Notes under the pieces: generated by a model
Seen by the model: the letters and a program-made list of their open reading frames with translations, nothing else
Database searches by the model: none
What the model was told of the DNA's origin: nothing
Shown: positions 1-8,083 of the stretch, piece after piece
Layout: the number at the start of each line of letters is the position of its first letter
Position numbering within the stretch: position 1 is the stretch's first letter
Position numbers and translations under genes: made by a program
From: Betaproteobacteria bacterium
GTDB taxonomy: Bacteria; Pseudomonadota; Gammaproteobacteria; Burkholderiales; SG8-39
Assembly (NCBI GenBank): GCA_947476535.1
Contig: CANJRC010000012.1
Coordinates: 1 to 55,723, forward strand
DNA length: 55,723 nt
Direction: 5' to 3'

Positions 1-203
1 ACCAGGCGCATCAGGCAGCGCGACAGCGTGCTCTTGCCGCAGCCGGACTCGCCCACGAGGCCCATGGTTTCGCCCGCAGCGATACTAAAGCTGACGCGAT
101 CCACGGCGTTGAAGGGCGCCCCGCCCGGCCCGCGCGCGCGATAGGTCTTGATGAGGTCGCGCACTTCCAGCAGGCCCGCTTCCGACAAACCTCTGTCCGG
201 CAT
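1..203 (-). CDS. Peptide/nickel-type ABC transporter ATP-binding protein, second ATPase (partial, runs off window)
   Basis: Only the first 67 codons are present; the gene continues beyond base 1. The peptide starts [17 protein letters not shown] and reaches a Walker A motif ([11 protein letters not shown]) followed by [10 protein letters not shown], the usual N-terminus of the OppF/DppF-type ATPase. It lies two bases after the stop of the first ATPase gene, so it is the last visible gene of the five-gene importer operon read on the minus strand. It should energise import together with the DppD-like subunit at the cytoplasmic face of the inner membrane. Which of the two ATPases is D-like and which is F-like is inferred from gene order and from the longer Cys-containing tail of the upstream protein. 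Confidence 0.9.
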   Translation of the reverse strand, partial: MPDRGLSEAGLLEVRDLIKTYRARGPGGAPFNAVDRVSFSIAAGETMGLVGESGCGKSTLSRCLMRL

Positions 204-205
204 GC

Positions 206-1189
206 TCACCAGCCCTCCTCGTACTGCAGGCAACGCACGCCACGCTCGTTGCCTCGGTCCGCGAGTGCGCTCCACCGCGGCACCCGTGTGCTGCAGGCGG
301 GCCGCGCCAGCGAGCAGCGCGGCGCAAACGCGCAGCCTTCCATCACGGAACCGGGTGCAGGCAATTGACCCGGAATGTCGCGCAGCGCGCTCTTTGGTGC
401 AACACCCGCAATACCAGGGCTCGCCTCGATGAGGGCAGCGGTATAGGGATGCCGCGCCTCGGAAAAGATGCGTTCGGCCGGCGCGGCCTCGACGAGACGC
501 CCGGCATACATCACCATGACGCGATCGCAGCGCCCGCCAATGACGGCCAGGTCATGCGAGATCAGCAGCAGCGCCAGGCCGCGCTCGCGGCGCAGGCGGT
601 CCAGCAGATCGAGGATCTGGCTGGCGATGCGAGCATCGAGCGCCGTGGTGGGCTCGTCGGCGATCAACACCACCGGCTCGCCAGCCAGCGCCATGGCGAT
701 CATGGCGCGCTGTTGCATGCCGCCCGAGAGCTCATGCGGGTAGGCGCGCAGCACACGCTCGGCGTCCGTCAGCCCGACTTCAGCCAGCAGCTTTCTCAAC
801 TCGGCGTCCTGCGCAGCGCCCTTGAGCCCGCGATGGATCTCGAGTGATTCGCCAATCTGGCGCCCGATGCGCATCACCGGGTCGAGGCAGGCGCCCGGTT
901 CCTGGAAAATCATGCCGATGGCCCCGCCGCGCACGCGGCACAAGGCGTCCTCCCCTGCCCCGAGCAACTCCTCGCCGCGTAGCGTGACGCTGCCGCTGGT
1001 CACCTTGGCGCCGCGCGGCAATAGGCCGAGGATTGCCAGTGATGTCATCGACTTCCCGCATCCCGACTCGCCCACCAGGCCCAGGGCCTCGCCCGGCCTG
1101 ATGGCAAGCGATACGCCATCGAGCACGGTGGCACCCGCAATGTTGACGCCGAGCCCCTTGACCGCCAGCAGTTCGTCGCGTGTGCTCAC
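206..1189 (-). CDS. Peptide/nickel-type ABC transporter ATP-binding protein, first ATPase (DppD-like)
   Basis: A 327-residue ATPase of the OppD/DppD family. Visible motifs in order are Walker A (GESGCGKS), the Q-loop ([11 protein letters not shown]), the ABC signature (LSGGMQQR), Walker B ending ADEPTTALD and the switch histidine (ISHDLAV). The C-terminal extension has the spaced cysteines (GCAFAPRC, then further Cys) seen in oligopeptide-type ATPases. Translation starts at a GTG that overlaps the TGA of the upstream permease gene by four bases, so the two are translationally coupled. It works with the neighbouring permeases and binding protein to import a small organic solute. The substrate cannot be read from the sequence. 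Confidence 0.93.
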   Translation of the reverse strand: MSTRDELLAVKGLGVNIAGATVLDGVSLAIRPGEALGLVGESGCGKSMTSLAILGLLPRGAKVTSGSVTLRGEELLGAGEDALCRVRGGAIGMIFQEPGACLDPVMRIGRQIGESLEIHRGLKGAAQDAELRKLLAEVGLTDAERVLRAYPHELSGGMQQRAMIAMALAGEPVVLIADEPTTALDARIASQILDLLDRLRRERGLALLLISHDLAVIGGRCDRVMVMYAGRLVEAAPAERIFSEARHPYTAALIEASPGIAGVAPKSALRDIPGQLPAPGSVMEGCAFAPRCSLARPACSTRVPRWSALADRGNERGVRCLQYEEGW

Positions 1190-2037
1190 AGGAATCGCTC
1201 GCCGATGTCGAACACGTCGCGCAGCCCGTCGCCGAGAAAATTGAAGGCCAGCACTGCCAGCGTGATGGCGGTCCCGGGAACCAGCACCGTCCAGGGCGCG
1301 AGCTGGAAACCGCTCATGGCACTCTGCAGGTCACTGCCCCAGCTGGGCGCGGGCGGCGGCAGCCCCAAGCCCAGGAAACTGAGCGAGGCTTCGGCAAGGA
1401 TGGCAAAGGCTACCGACAGCGCCGCCATGATCAGCACTGGTTGGAAGCAATGCGGCAGCACGTGCATCGCCATGATGCGGCCTGAACCAAGGCCGCTCCC
1501 CTTGGCGGCCTCGATGAAGGGGAGTTGCGCCACGCTCAGTGCCTTGGCGCGGGACATGCGCGCAAAGAACGGCGTGAGCACCAAGCTGATCGCGATCACC
1601 ACGCTCAACAGCCCGTCGCCCAGCACCATCTTGGTGACGATGGCAAGCAGGATCACCGGGAACGGCAACAGGAGATCGACCACGCGGCTGATCACCCAGT
1701 CGGCAACACCACCGACATAACCCGCGAAGGCGCCGATGGGTACGCCAATGAGCACGGCCACCAATGTCGCCAAAAGGCCCACGGCCAGCGACAAGCGACC
1801 ACCATAGAGCACGCGGCTCAGCACGTCTCGCCCCAGCGCATCTGCCCCTAGGAGATAGTTACTGCCAGGTGCCGCGTAGGACGCCGCCGCATCGATAGCG
1901 TCGTAGGTGTGCGGCGCGATAAGGCCCGCGCCCACCGTGACAAGGAGCAGCGCCAGGATCAGAAAACAACTGTAGCGGATCTTGGCGTTGTTCCAGATCC
2001 GCCGCGACAGGCTGGCGCGCGCGCGTGCGTTACTCAT
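1186..2037 (-). CDS. Peptide/nickel-type ABC transporter permease, DppC-like
   Basis: A 283-residue inner-membrane permease. It has a short cytoplasmic N-terminus (MSNARARASLSRRIWNNAK), a first membrane helix near residues 22-42, the periplasmic stretch GADALGRDVLSRVLYG typical of DppC/OppC, several more hydrophobic helices and the cytoplasmic EAA-type loop (FIEAAKGSGLG) that docks on the ATPase. A much longer open frame extends upstream, but its extra residues are a shadow of the dppB-like gene. The chosen ATG overlaps the upstream stop by four bases (ATGA). It pairs with the DppB-like subunit to form the channel. Confidence 0.92.
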   Translation of the reverse strand: MSNARARASLSRRIWNNAKIRYSCFLILALLLVTVGAGLIAPHTYDAIDAAASYAAPGSNYLLGADALGRDVLSRVLYGGRLSLAVGLLATLVAVLIGVPIGAFAGYVGGVADWVISRVVDLLLPFPVILLAIVTKMVLGDGLLSVVIAISLVLTPFFARMSRAKALSVAQLPFIEAAKGSGLGSGRIMAMHVLPHCFQPVLIMAALSVAFAILAEASLSFLGLGLPPPAPSWGSDLQSAMSGFQLAPWTVLVPGTAITLAVLAFNFLGDGLRDVFDIGERFL

Positions 2038-3005
2038 GCGGCAGCCGTCCTCGGCCCGATGCGGATGCGCGGGTCCAGCCACACGTACAACAGGTCCACG
2101 ATGACGTTGGCCACGAGGAAAATCGTCGCCACCACCAGGATGAACCCCTGCACCGAAGGGTAGTCGCGAGCGAACACCGCGTTCAGACCATAGGCGCCGA
2201 CGCCCGGAATGACGAAGAGCTTCTCCACTACCACGGCGCCGGCCACCAGATAGCCGATCTGCAACCCGATGACCGTCACCACCGGGATGAGCGCATTGCG
2301 CACTGCATGCACGAACAGCGTGGCCTTGCGGCTGAGGCCCTTGGCGAGAGACGCCCGTATGAACGGACGCCCGAACACCTCCAGCAGCGAGCCGCGCATC
2401 AGGCGGCAGATGACGGCGGCGCGTGGCAAACCCAGCGCCAACGCCGGCAGCACCAGATGTGAAAAGTGCTCCCACGACCAGGCAAAGCGGCTGAAACCCG
2501 TCGCCGGCAGCAGTCGCCACTCCAGCGAGAAGGCCAGCATCAGCAAGGCGCCGACAAAGAATTCCGGCAGCGATATGCCAAGCAGCGTCGCCGTGAGCAA
2601 GGCATGGTCGGTGGGCCGGCCGTAGCGCCACGCCGCCCAGATGCCCGCACCGATGCCCACCGGCAACGCCACCAGCAACGCCAGCACGATGAGCTCAACT
2701 GTCACCGGAATGCGCCGCAGCAGTTCCTCAACCACCGACAGGTTGGTCAGCACCGAGGAACCCAGATCGCCCTGGAACAGGCGCTGCACCCAGACGAAGA
2801 ATTGCTGGCCGACCGGCAGGTCCAGTCCGTAGAAAGCCTTCAGGCGGTCGTAGTCCGCCTTGTCGTAGTTGGAGCCGAGCCAGTTCAATACCGGGTCGCC
2901 CGGGATAAGGCGCATCAGGAAAAAAACAACGGCCGCCACGACGAGAAGCGTCGCGACGGCCGTGGCTATGCGCGAGAGCGCGGTAAGGAAAAGCGCGTTA
3001 CGCAA
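2034..3005 (-). CDS. Peptide/nickel-type ABC transporter permease, DppB-like
   Basis: A 323-residue permease of the DppB/OppB family. The N-terminal helix (near residues 10-32) is followed by the family's RLIPGDPVLNWLG stretch, a large periplasmic loop, further helices and the EAA-type loop FIRASLAKGLSRKATLFVHA. It starts 33 bases downstream of the binding-protein gene and overlaps the DppC-like gene by four bases, so the order is binding protein, B, C, D, F, the classical Dpp/Opp arrangement. It forms half of the transmembrane pore. Confidence 0.93.
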   Translation of the reverse strand: MRNALFLTALSRIATAVATLLVVAAVVFFLMRLIPGDPVLNWLGSNYDKADYDRLKAFYGLDLPVGQQFFVWVQRLFQGDLGSSVLTNLSVVEELLRRIPVTVELIVLALLVALPVGIGAGIWAAWRYGRPTDHALLTATLLGISLPEFFVGALLMLAFSLEWRLLPATGFSRFAWSWEHFSHLVLPALALGLPRAAVICRLMRGSLLEVFGRPFIRASLAKGLSRKATLFVHAVRNALIPVVTVIGLQIGYLVAGAVVVEKLFVIPGVGAYGLNAVFARDYPSVQGFILVVATIFLVANVIVDLLYVWLDPRIRIGPRTAAA

Positions 3006-3038
3006 TCGGTCTTCCCGTGTTGCTCACCGATATCTTGT

Positions 3039-4577
3039 TCAGGGCGCGAGCCACACGTCGTCGAAATAGCTGACGTTGTAAGGCAGGTGCACATAGCCCT
3101 TCACCTTGTTGGACATCACGGCATTGCTTGGCACTTCCATCAGGGCCATCCATGCGGCTTCCTGCGCGCCCAGTTCCTGGATGCGATGGTAGATCTTCTT
3201 CCGCTCGGCTTCGTTGATCACGCCCTGCGCCTTGGGCACCAGATCAAACAGTTCCTGGTTGTTCAGGCTGACGAAGTTGACCGGGTTGTCCTTGGTCCAG
3301 AACATGACATAGCTGTTCGGCTCCGGGCCGCCCGTGCCACCCACCGTGGAAGCTTCGAAGTTGCGTTCTTTCAGAACGCGGGCAAGCCACGCCTGGTGCT
3401 CAAGCACCTGGTGGTCCACTGTGACGCCAATCTTTGCCAACTGCGCCTGGATCACCGTGGCCTCCTGAGCCAGCTGCGGCTTGACCGTGGATGAGTACAG
3501 GGTGAATTTCAGGTTGCTCTTGCCAGCATCGGCTAGCAGCTTCTTGGCCTTCTCCGGATCGTAGGTGAAGGTCGGCAGCTTCTTTGGGTGCGCGAACGAA
3601 TTGGCGCTGGCAATCTGCGAGGATGAGCCGCGCGTGCCCTTGCCGTACACCGCCACACCCAGCGCATCACGGTCGATCGCCATATTGATGGCCTGGCGCA
3701 CGCGCACATCATTAAATGGCGGCTTGGCCGCATTGAGCGCGAACCAGTCAAACGAATAGGCGTTCTTCACGCTCGGCACCAGGCTCTGCTCCTTCTCCAG
3801 CAGCGGCAGCAACTGGGTCGGGATGTCGCGCACCAGGTCAAGCTGACCGGTGCGCAGGCTGGTCGTCAGCGCCGTGGAGTCCGGGATTACCTTGAACTCC
3901 ACGCGATCAAGGTAGGGCATCTTGGCGCGGAAATAGTTCGGATTCTTGGTCAGCACAATCTTGTCGCCAGACTGCCAGTCGGACAACTGGAACGGCCCCG
4001 TGCCCACCGGTTTTCGAGCGAAACCCGCATTGCCGAGTGCCTTGACGGCCGTCGGCGACGGGATGCCCATGCCGCCCACGTAGACGAGCTGGTAGAAGAA
4101 GCCCGGCCAGGCGTTTGCCAGCACGAAGCGCACCGTGCCCGGATTGATCACCACCACCTGCTCTACCGGCTTGAAGAAGGTGCGGTAGGGCGAGGAGTTG
4201 GCCGGGTCGAGGATGCGATCGAACGCAAACTTGACGGCAGCGGCATCGAAATCGGTGCCGTCATGGAACTTCACGCCCTTGCGAAGAAAGAAGTCAACGG
4301 CCTTGCCGTCATTCTCCACCTTCCAGCTGGTGGCGAGGTCGGGAACAATCTGCATCTTGGCGTCGTATTTAACCAGCGTATTGAATATGCTGGATACGAT
4401 ATGGCCCGTCGCACCGTCGGTGATGACCAACAATGGGTCGAGGCTGCGGGGCTCCGACTGGATTCCCACACGCAATACGCCCCCCGATCGTGGCTGCGCT
4501 TGCTGGGCGGCAACCGGCCAGACGCTGCCAGCCAGCGACAGCGTCATTGCCAGCATCACGAAAGTTCGCTTGAGCAT
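3039..4577 (-). CDS. ABC transporter periplasmic binding protein, SBP family 5
   Basis: A 512-residue exported solute receptor. The signal peptide MLKRTFVMLAMTLSLAGS ends near AAQQAQPRSGG, after which the family-5 fold begins (LRVGIQSEPRSLDPL, then YDAKMQIVPDLATSWK, KFHDGTDFDAAAVKFAFDR, LTKNPNYFRAKMPYLDRVEF). The start is the ATG at 4577, placed just after AGGAGGAGCG; a longer open frame upstream has no such support. Family 5 receptors bind oligopeptides, opines, nickel chelates or sugars. Here the gene sits 116 bases after a UGSC-family selenoprotein gene in the same direction, so its ligand may be the substrate or product of that system (inference). Confidence 0.93.
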   Translation of the reverse strand: MLKRTFVMLAMTLSLAGSVWPVAAQQAQPRSGGVLRVGIQSEPRSLDPLLVITDGATGHIVSSIFNTLVKYDAKMQIVPDLATSWKVENDGKAVDFFLRKGVKFHDGTDFDAAAVKFAFDRILDPANSSPYRTFFKPVEQVVVINPGTVRFVLANAWPGFFYQLVYVGGMGIPSPTAVKALGNAGFARKPVGTGPFQLSDWQSGDKIVLTKNPNYFRAKMPYLDRVEFKVIPDSTALTTSLRTGQLDLVRDIPTQLLPLLEKEQSLVPSVKNAYSFDWFALNAAKPPFNDVRVRQAINMAIDRDALGVAVYGKGTRGSSSQIASANSFAHPKKLPTFTYDPEKAKKLLADAGKSNLKFTLYSSTVKPQLAQEATVIQAQLAKIGVTVDHQVLEHQAWLARVLKERNFEASTVGGTGGPEPNSYVMFWTKDNPVNFVSLNNQELFDLVPKAQGVINEAERKKIYHRIQELGAQEAAWMALMEVPSNAVMSNKVKGYVHLPYNVSYFDDVWLAP

Positions 4578-4693
4578 GCTCGCTCCTCCTGTAAGTAGTC
4601 CCGTTGAACTGCTGTTCGTAACGGGCAGTCGATTCACCCGATTGCAACTGCCAACATCCAAATGATCGATGTGGCGGTGCTGAGCGGAGGATT

Positions 4694-5278
4694 CTACTTC
4701 GACTCCCCGCTTTTCAGCACCGCACTTGTTGAGGCGCCACTCAAGATTATCGCGATTTCCCCTGCCAAGGCCTTGCCTGCGGCGTCGATCCATGCGTCGT
4801 TGCGCGTCCACACCGGGTGCTCAGCGACTACGAAAGCGAACCCGGGCAGCCCTGCCCCTTTGGCCGTCAGGCGTGCGAGCCCGCTGAAAGGCGCAGTCAC
4901 GACGGCCGTCGATGGCAATCCGGCTTCGGAGCAGTGCGTGGCGTCGAGCAAACTGTTCGACGTGCAAGCCCCTCAATCCCCGACACCGCTGACGACCAGA
5001 TGGGCGCGCGCGGCGATTTCCGCGCGCACCTCCTTCGTTATGGGATATGACGGACTCGGTTTCGAATACAGGAAAAAGGAGCCAACGACGCCGTGTGCAA
5101 CCAGGCCGCGCCCCACGGCCTCCAGCAAGTCGCGCGCCCGCGCCTTGGTATTGTCGATGAGGCACAGGACCGGGTTTGCAGGCAACGGTTTCCATGCATG
5201 CACTACCGTCGGCTTTTCAGCGGGTTTGCCACTCGCGCCATGAATCCGCGGAACGGGAAAGATCACTTCGATGCTCAT
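4694..5278 (-). CDS. UGSC-family small subunit, candidate selenoprotein (in-frame UGA at 4973-4975)
   Basis: If UGA is read as selenocysteine this encodes 194 residues with Sec at position 102. The N-terminal half (MSIEVIFPVPRI to LVVSGVGD) is followed by UGA, then GACTSNSLLDATHCSEAGL and STAVVTAPF, all in one frame, ending in TAG at 4694-4696. Sec-Gly-x-Cys right after a GVGD turn is the signature of the UGSC family, named for Sec-Gly-Ser-Cys; its function is not known to me. The start has a GGGGAG ribosome site. A six-pair hairpin follows the UGA. The upstream gene is the large UGSC partner and the downstream genes form an ABC importer. Alternatives are a nonsense mutation or a sequencing error, but three more such genes in this window argue against that. 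Confidence 0.85.
4942..4962 (-). promoter_or_regulatory. Candidate bacterial SECIS stem-loop of the UGSC small-subunit gene
   Basis: Read on the minus strand, CGTCGA and TCGACG form a perfect six-pair stem closing the nine-base loop ACAGTTTGC. The loop starts 16 nt after the in-frame UGA, at the edge of the distance accepted for bacterial SECIS elements. A G lies inside the loop but not in its first two positions, so this is the weakest of the four hairpins. Confidence 0.55.
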
Positions 5279-5311
5279 GTTGTTCTCCCCTCGGTTCTCG
5301 TCTCGTAGAGT

Positions 5312-5386
5312 CCGTTTCAGTATGAGGGGATACATCCCCTCATACCCCCCTACATCGGACGGTTGCAAAATGAGTATTGCAACCGG
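5312..5386 (+). repeat. Intergenic double-palindrome repeat, copy A
   Basis: The element holds two inverted repeats. The first has 12-base arms (GTATGAGGGGAT and ATCCCCTCATAC) around two bases at 5320-5345. The second has nine-base arms (CGGTTGCAA and TTGCAACCG) around eight bases at 5360-5385. A second copy in reverse orientation lies at 13665-13732 with nearly the same sequence and spacing. Copy A sits between the large and small UGSC genes, where a hairpin could stabilise or trim the transcript. It resembles a REP/MITE-like element more than an operator because the other copy is in an unrelated location. Confidence 0.8.
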
Positions 5387-5393
5387 TTCTTCG

Positions 5394-6497
5394 TTAGGCG
5401 AAATCCAGTTCCGAGCGAGCCGCATCTCGTTCGTGACGCGCCCTCCCCGGCACCTGGACCGCGCGGGTCACCGGGTGCTGCGTCAGCGCCCAGCTCCAGC
5501 AGGGAATTACCATCGACCAACCGGCACCAAAGCCGCCGGCCGTCAGTACCAGGATGTTTTCTGGGATCACCGTGGCCATGCGACCGCGCCCATCCGGCTT
5601 GCAATAGTTCGTGCCGGATGCATCGTACCTGATGCCGGCCGCGGCCAACTGTTCGATGCTCACCGCCGATATATCACTCAATGAAGCGCGCACGTCGCGC
5701 GGTTGCAGTCCCCCGTCCACCAGCACGGAGGCGTGCTCCGGCCCCAGCACCACGATGTACCAGGATTTGCTACCCGTGCCACTATGCGCCGGGTCGCGCA
5801 TCGCCGCGCCGACCACTTTCAACATGTCATCCGGGGTCGGCTGCCAACGGTGCATGACCTGGCGCGGCGCGTCGGCCGGCATCACCGACACCGTAGTGGA
5901 TCCCACGGGAAAGCCCAGTTGCTCGCGAATGCTGGGCCAGCCCTTGGGCGGCTCCGATTCGGCAAAATGAAAGCTGTACTTGCCGCCATGGCCGAAGCTC
6001 CCCGCATCCAGCTGCCCTGGAATGGCGTTCAAGGCGCTCATGCAGCCCAGGCGCACGGCGCGACCGATGGTGGCATTTGCGCGATTGCCCGGCCCGAACA
6101 CGCCGCTGCCTGAACGCATGCCGATCTCCTCAGCGTACGGTCCGGATACCACCGCGGCCAGCGCGGCCCCACCGGTGGAAGTTAGTGCGCCATCCAGGTT
6201 GAAGCGTGGCTCAAGAATGGCGTCCCAGGTTGCCAGCACCACCGGGAAATAATGTGGCAGGCAGCCTGCCATCACCGCGCAAGTGGCGGCCTGCCATACG
6301 TGAATGGAGAGATTGCGACCCTCAACGGTGCCAAGGCATTCGTTGCCTGGCCGACCGCCCGCAGTAATCATGTCATCCACTGCTTCTGGCGTGGGAAGCG
6401 TGACCGGCAGGCCATCCGACCACGGTTCATCGAAGAAGGCGCGCGCGGCCTCTACATAGGAACCGAATTTTTCGAGATTTCGAGGCGGAGATGTCAC
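5394..6497 (-). CDS. UGSC-associated large partner protein, function unknown
   Basis: A 367-residue cytoplasmic-looking protein. I recognise it as the kind of protein found fused or adjacent to UGSC domains. Features are a DGLPVTLPTPEAVDDM opening, ATCAVMAGCLPHYFPVV with two cysteines, a glycine/asparagine stretch GVFGPGNRANATIGRAVRL, HGGKYSFHFAESEPPKGW and a C-terminal VLTAGGFGAGW. The start is a GTG at 6497; an in-frame TAG lies just upstream, and no clear ribosome site is seen. The small UGSC gene follows after 115 bases, which contain the double-palindrome repeat. I infer that the two polypeptides form one enzyme, the Sec/Cys motif being supplied by the small subunit. The reaction is not known to me. 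Confidence 0.75.
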   Translation of the reverse strand: MTSPPRNLEKFGSYVEAARAFFDEPWSDGLPVTLPTPEAVDDMITAGGRPGNECLGTVEGRNLSIHVWQAATCAVMAGCLPHYFPVVLATWDAILEPRFNLDGALTSTGGAALAAVVSGPYAEEIGMRSGSGVFGPGNRANATIGRAVRLGCMSALNAIPGQLDAGSFGHGGKYSFHFAESEPPKGWPSIREQLGFPVGSTTVSVMPADAPRQVMHRWQPTPDDMLKVVGAAMRDPAHSGTGSKSWYIVVLGPEHASVLVDGGLQPRDVRASLSDISAVSIEQLAAAGIRYDASGTNYCKPDGRGRMATVIPENILVLTAGGFGAGWSMVIPCWSWALTQHPVTRAVQVPGRARHERDAARSELDFA

Positions 6498-6668
6498 GGT
6501 GTGCGGGTCTGGGACCCCGAACCAGGGCTTTGAAGTCTATAGCAAAAGACCCTGAAAGACCCGCTGTAGGGCGTTTGCGGCATATCTAGGATGTCCGCTC
6601 CCTGCCCTTCGGTTCCGGGAACCTGTGTGCGCATGGTCCCCGGCCAAGTGTCACCTCAGTTTCCTTGC

Positions 6669-7751
6669 TTAGTTAGACTCCTTGATCGTCCTTCCCATGC
6701 TGGCTTGCACGGGGCGCGCGTTCATCGGGTACATCCGCGAAAAGAGATCCAACTGGTCAGCAGTCGCCTGGACTGGTTGTTTCATGACCACCCAGAGCAC
6801 GTCCTCGCTGCAGGGCGGCGTTGTGAGCGAGCCCATGTAGGTGAAATAGCGGCGGCCCTGGGGAAGCATCTGGGAGAGGTCCAGGCTACTAGAGGTAACC
6901 GCCATTTCTTCGCCTTTCTCCAGCGGCAGGTTGTTGAGCACTGCCTGGATGACGGGTTGGCGCGCGCCGACCTCTACCAGCACAGCGACCACGGCCAGCC
7001 GCTCCTGGCTGTCCTTGTGCACCAGGTGGACCACCATTTCGAACTGCTTCCCATCGATCATTTCCTCGGACGGCCGGTGGAAGTGAAACTGGACCAGGCG
7101 GAACACGCGCCCCATCAAACGCATGGAGTTCCAGCCATTGACGCTGGCCTGGATGGTGTGTCCATTGTCGAGAACCTTGAAGCTGCTGGGCCGGTACTCG
7201 AATGTGATGGGTTCAAGTTCAAGCTTCATGCCCTCGCGTATGTCGATCGGCGATTGGCGCTGGCCGCTACCGCACTTGGAAAATTCCGGCGCGAGCTTGG
7301 CCCAGGCATGCGGGCCGGTTTCTCCCTCATAAGACCAGTGCAGGCTGTGCGGTTTGTGCTCTGCGACAGGCGCTGGGCTCTCGATCGCCTTCGCTACTTC
7401 GACCGGTCGCGCGGGCTCGGTTGCTGTCTGTGCGGAAACCGCTGCCGTGAGCAACGCGTTGCGGCGTGGCGCGGTTGCCGGCCTGCTGCGCACGGGCTCG
7501 GACGCCGGGGCAGCCGCCCGCTCTTTGACCGGCGCTTTGTCCAGCGCCAGTTCCTTGGCCTGGGCATGTTCGAACGTGGCAAAGGCCACGGGCGGTTTGG
7601 TGGGTGATGTTGCTGATTTGCTGGCAGTCGTCGCTGACTGACTTGCCGTGGCATGCTCGGACGCCGCCTTATGTTCTTCGGCAGCCGCAGCAACGCACAG
7701 GACAAGCCCCGGGACAAGCAGCCCGAAACGAAGGCGAACCGGGAGCATCAT
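6669..7751 (-). CDS. Alpha-type carbonic anhydrase, exported, with long Ala/Lys-rich linker
   Basis: A 360-residue exported carbonic anhydrase converting CO2 and bicarbonate, presumably in the periplasm. A signal peptide (RLRFGLLVPGLVLCVAAAA) is followed by about 100 residues rich in Ala, Ser, Thr, Lys and Pro with no obvious fold. The alpha-CA domain then begins near HWSYEGETGPHAW. The zinc ligands are visible as the two histidines of QFHFHRPSEE and the one in MVVHLVHKD; QSPIDI and TTPPCSE are also conserved. The start is taken at the ATG at 7751, after a GAGG. The linker makes the protein longer than the usual 220-260 residues. Confidence 0.92.
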   Translation of the reverse strand: MMLPVRLRFGLLVPGLVLCVAAAAEEHKAASEHATASQSATTASKSATSPTKPPVAFATFEHAQAKELALDKAPVKERAAAPASEPVRSRPATAPRRNALLTAAVSAQTATEPARPVEVAKAIESPAPVAEHKPHSLHWSYEGETGPHAWAKLAPEFSKCGSGQRQSPIDIREGMKLELEPITFEYRPSSFKVLDNGHTIQASVNGWNSMRLMGRVFRLVQFHFHRPSEEMIDGKQFEMVVHLVHKDSQERLAVVAVLVEVGARQPVIQAVLNNLPLEKGEEMAVTSSSLDLSQMLPQGRRYFTYMGSLTTPPCSEDVLWVVMKQPVQATADQLDLFSRMYPMNARPVQASMGRTIKESN

Positions 7752-7812
7752 GATGAGGGGCCTCAGGTGATGAGTTGGGGATGGCCTCTCAACGGCAGAA
7801 AACACTGATTCT

Positions 7813-8049
7813 TTAGCGCGGCCGGATTTTTCTCTCGGCGCTATACTTCGGCGAAAATCGCTTCATGAAGTCCGGATCGGCACACAGGGATGGATCGAGG
7901 GCCTTGAGAGCGACATGTCCTCCACTCTCCCCGGCTTCTGCAAGGCTGACCTTCGCTGTCGCACCTTCGGCGGAGGTCAGGCGAACGGGATTAAGATCAG
8001 CTCCGTCCGCGGCGCCCAGCCTGTGAGCAAGCAAAAATAAATACGCCAC
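7813..8049 (-). CDS. Small hypothetical protein, uncertain
   Basis: A 78-codon frame with a GTG start that encodes a short hydrophobic beginning (AYLFLLAHRLGAADG) and an otherwise featureless sequence ending KYSAERKIRPR. I do not recognise it and no ribosome site is clear. It fills the gap between the J-like protein and the carbonic anhydrase in the same direction. It could be a chance frame. Confidence 0.25.
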   Translation of the reverse strand: MAYLFLLAHRLGAADGADLNPVRLTSAEGATAKVSLAEAGESGGHVALKALDPSLCADPDFMKRFSPKYSAERKIRPR

Positions 8050-8083
8050 ACTGGAATGCCCGGCATCGCGCCAGGCATGCTAC

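Noticed and set aside
2038..2631. N-terminal extension of the DppC-like permease frame
   Set aside because: It overlaps the dppB-like gene entirely and has no family similarity; the ATG at 2037 overlaps the dppB stop in the usual way.
5312..5386. Riboswitch or regulator operator before the UGSC small-subunit gene
   Set aside because: The nearly identical element at 13665-13732 lies between the ends of two convergent genes, where neither a riboswitch nor an operator makes sense; a repeat fits better.
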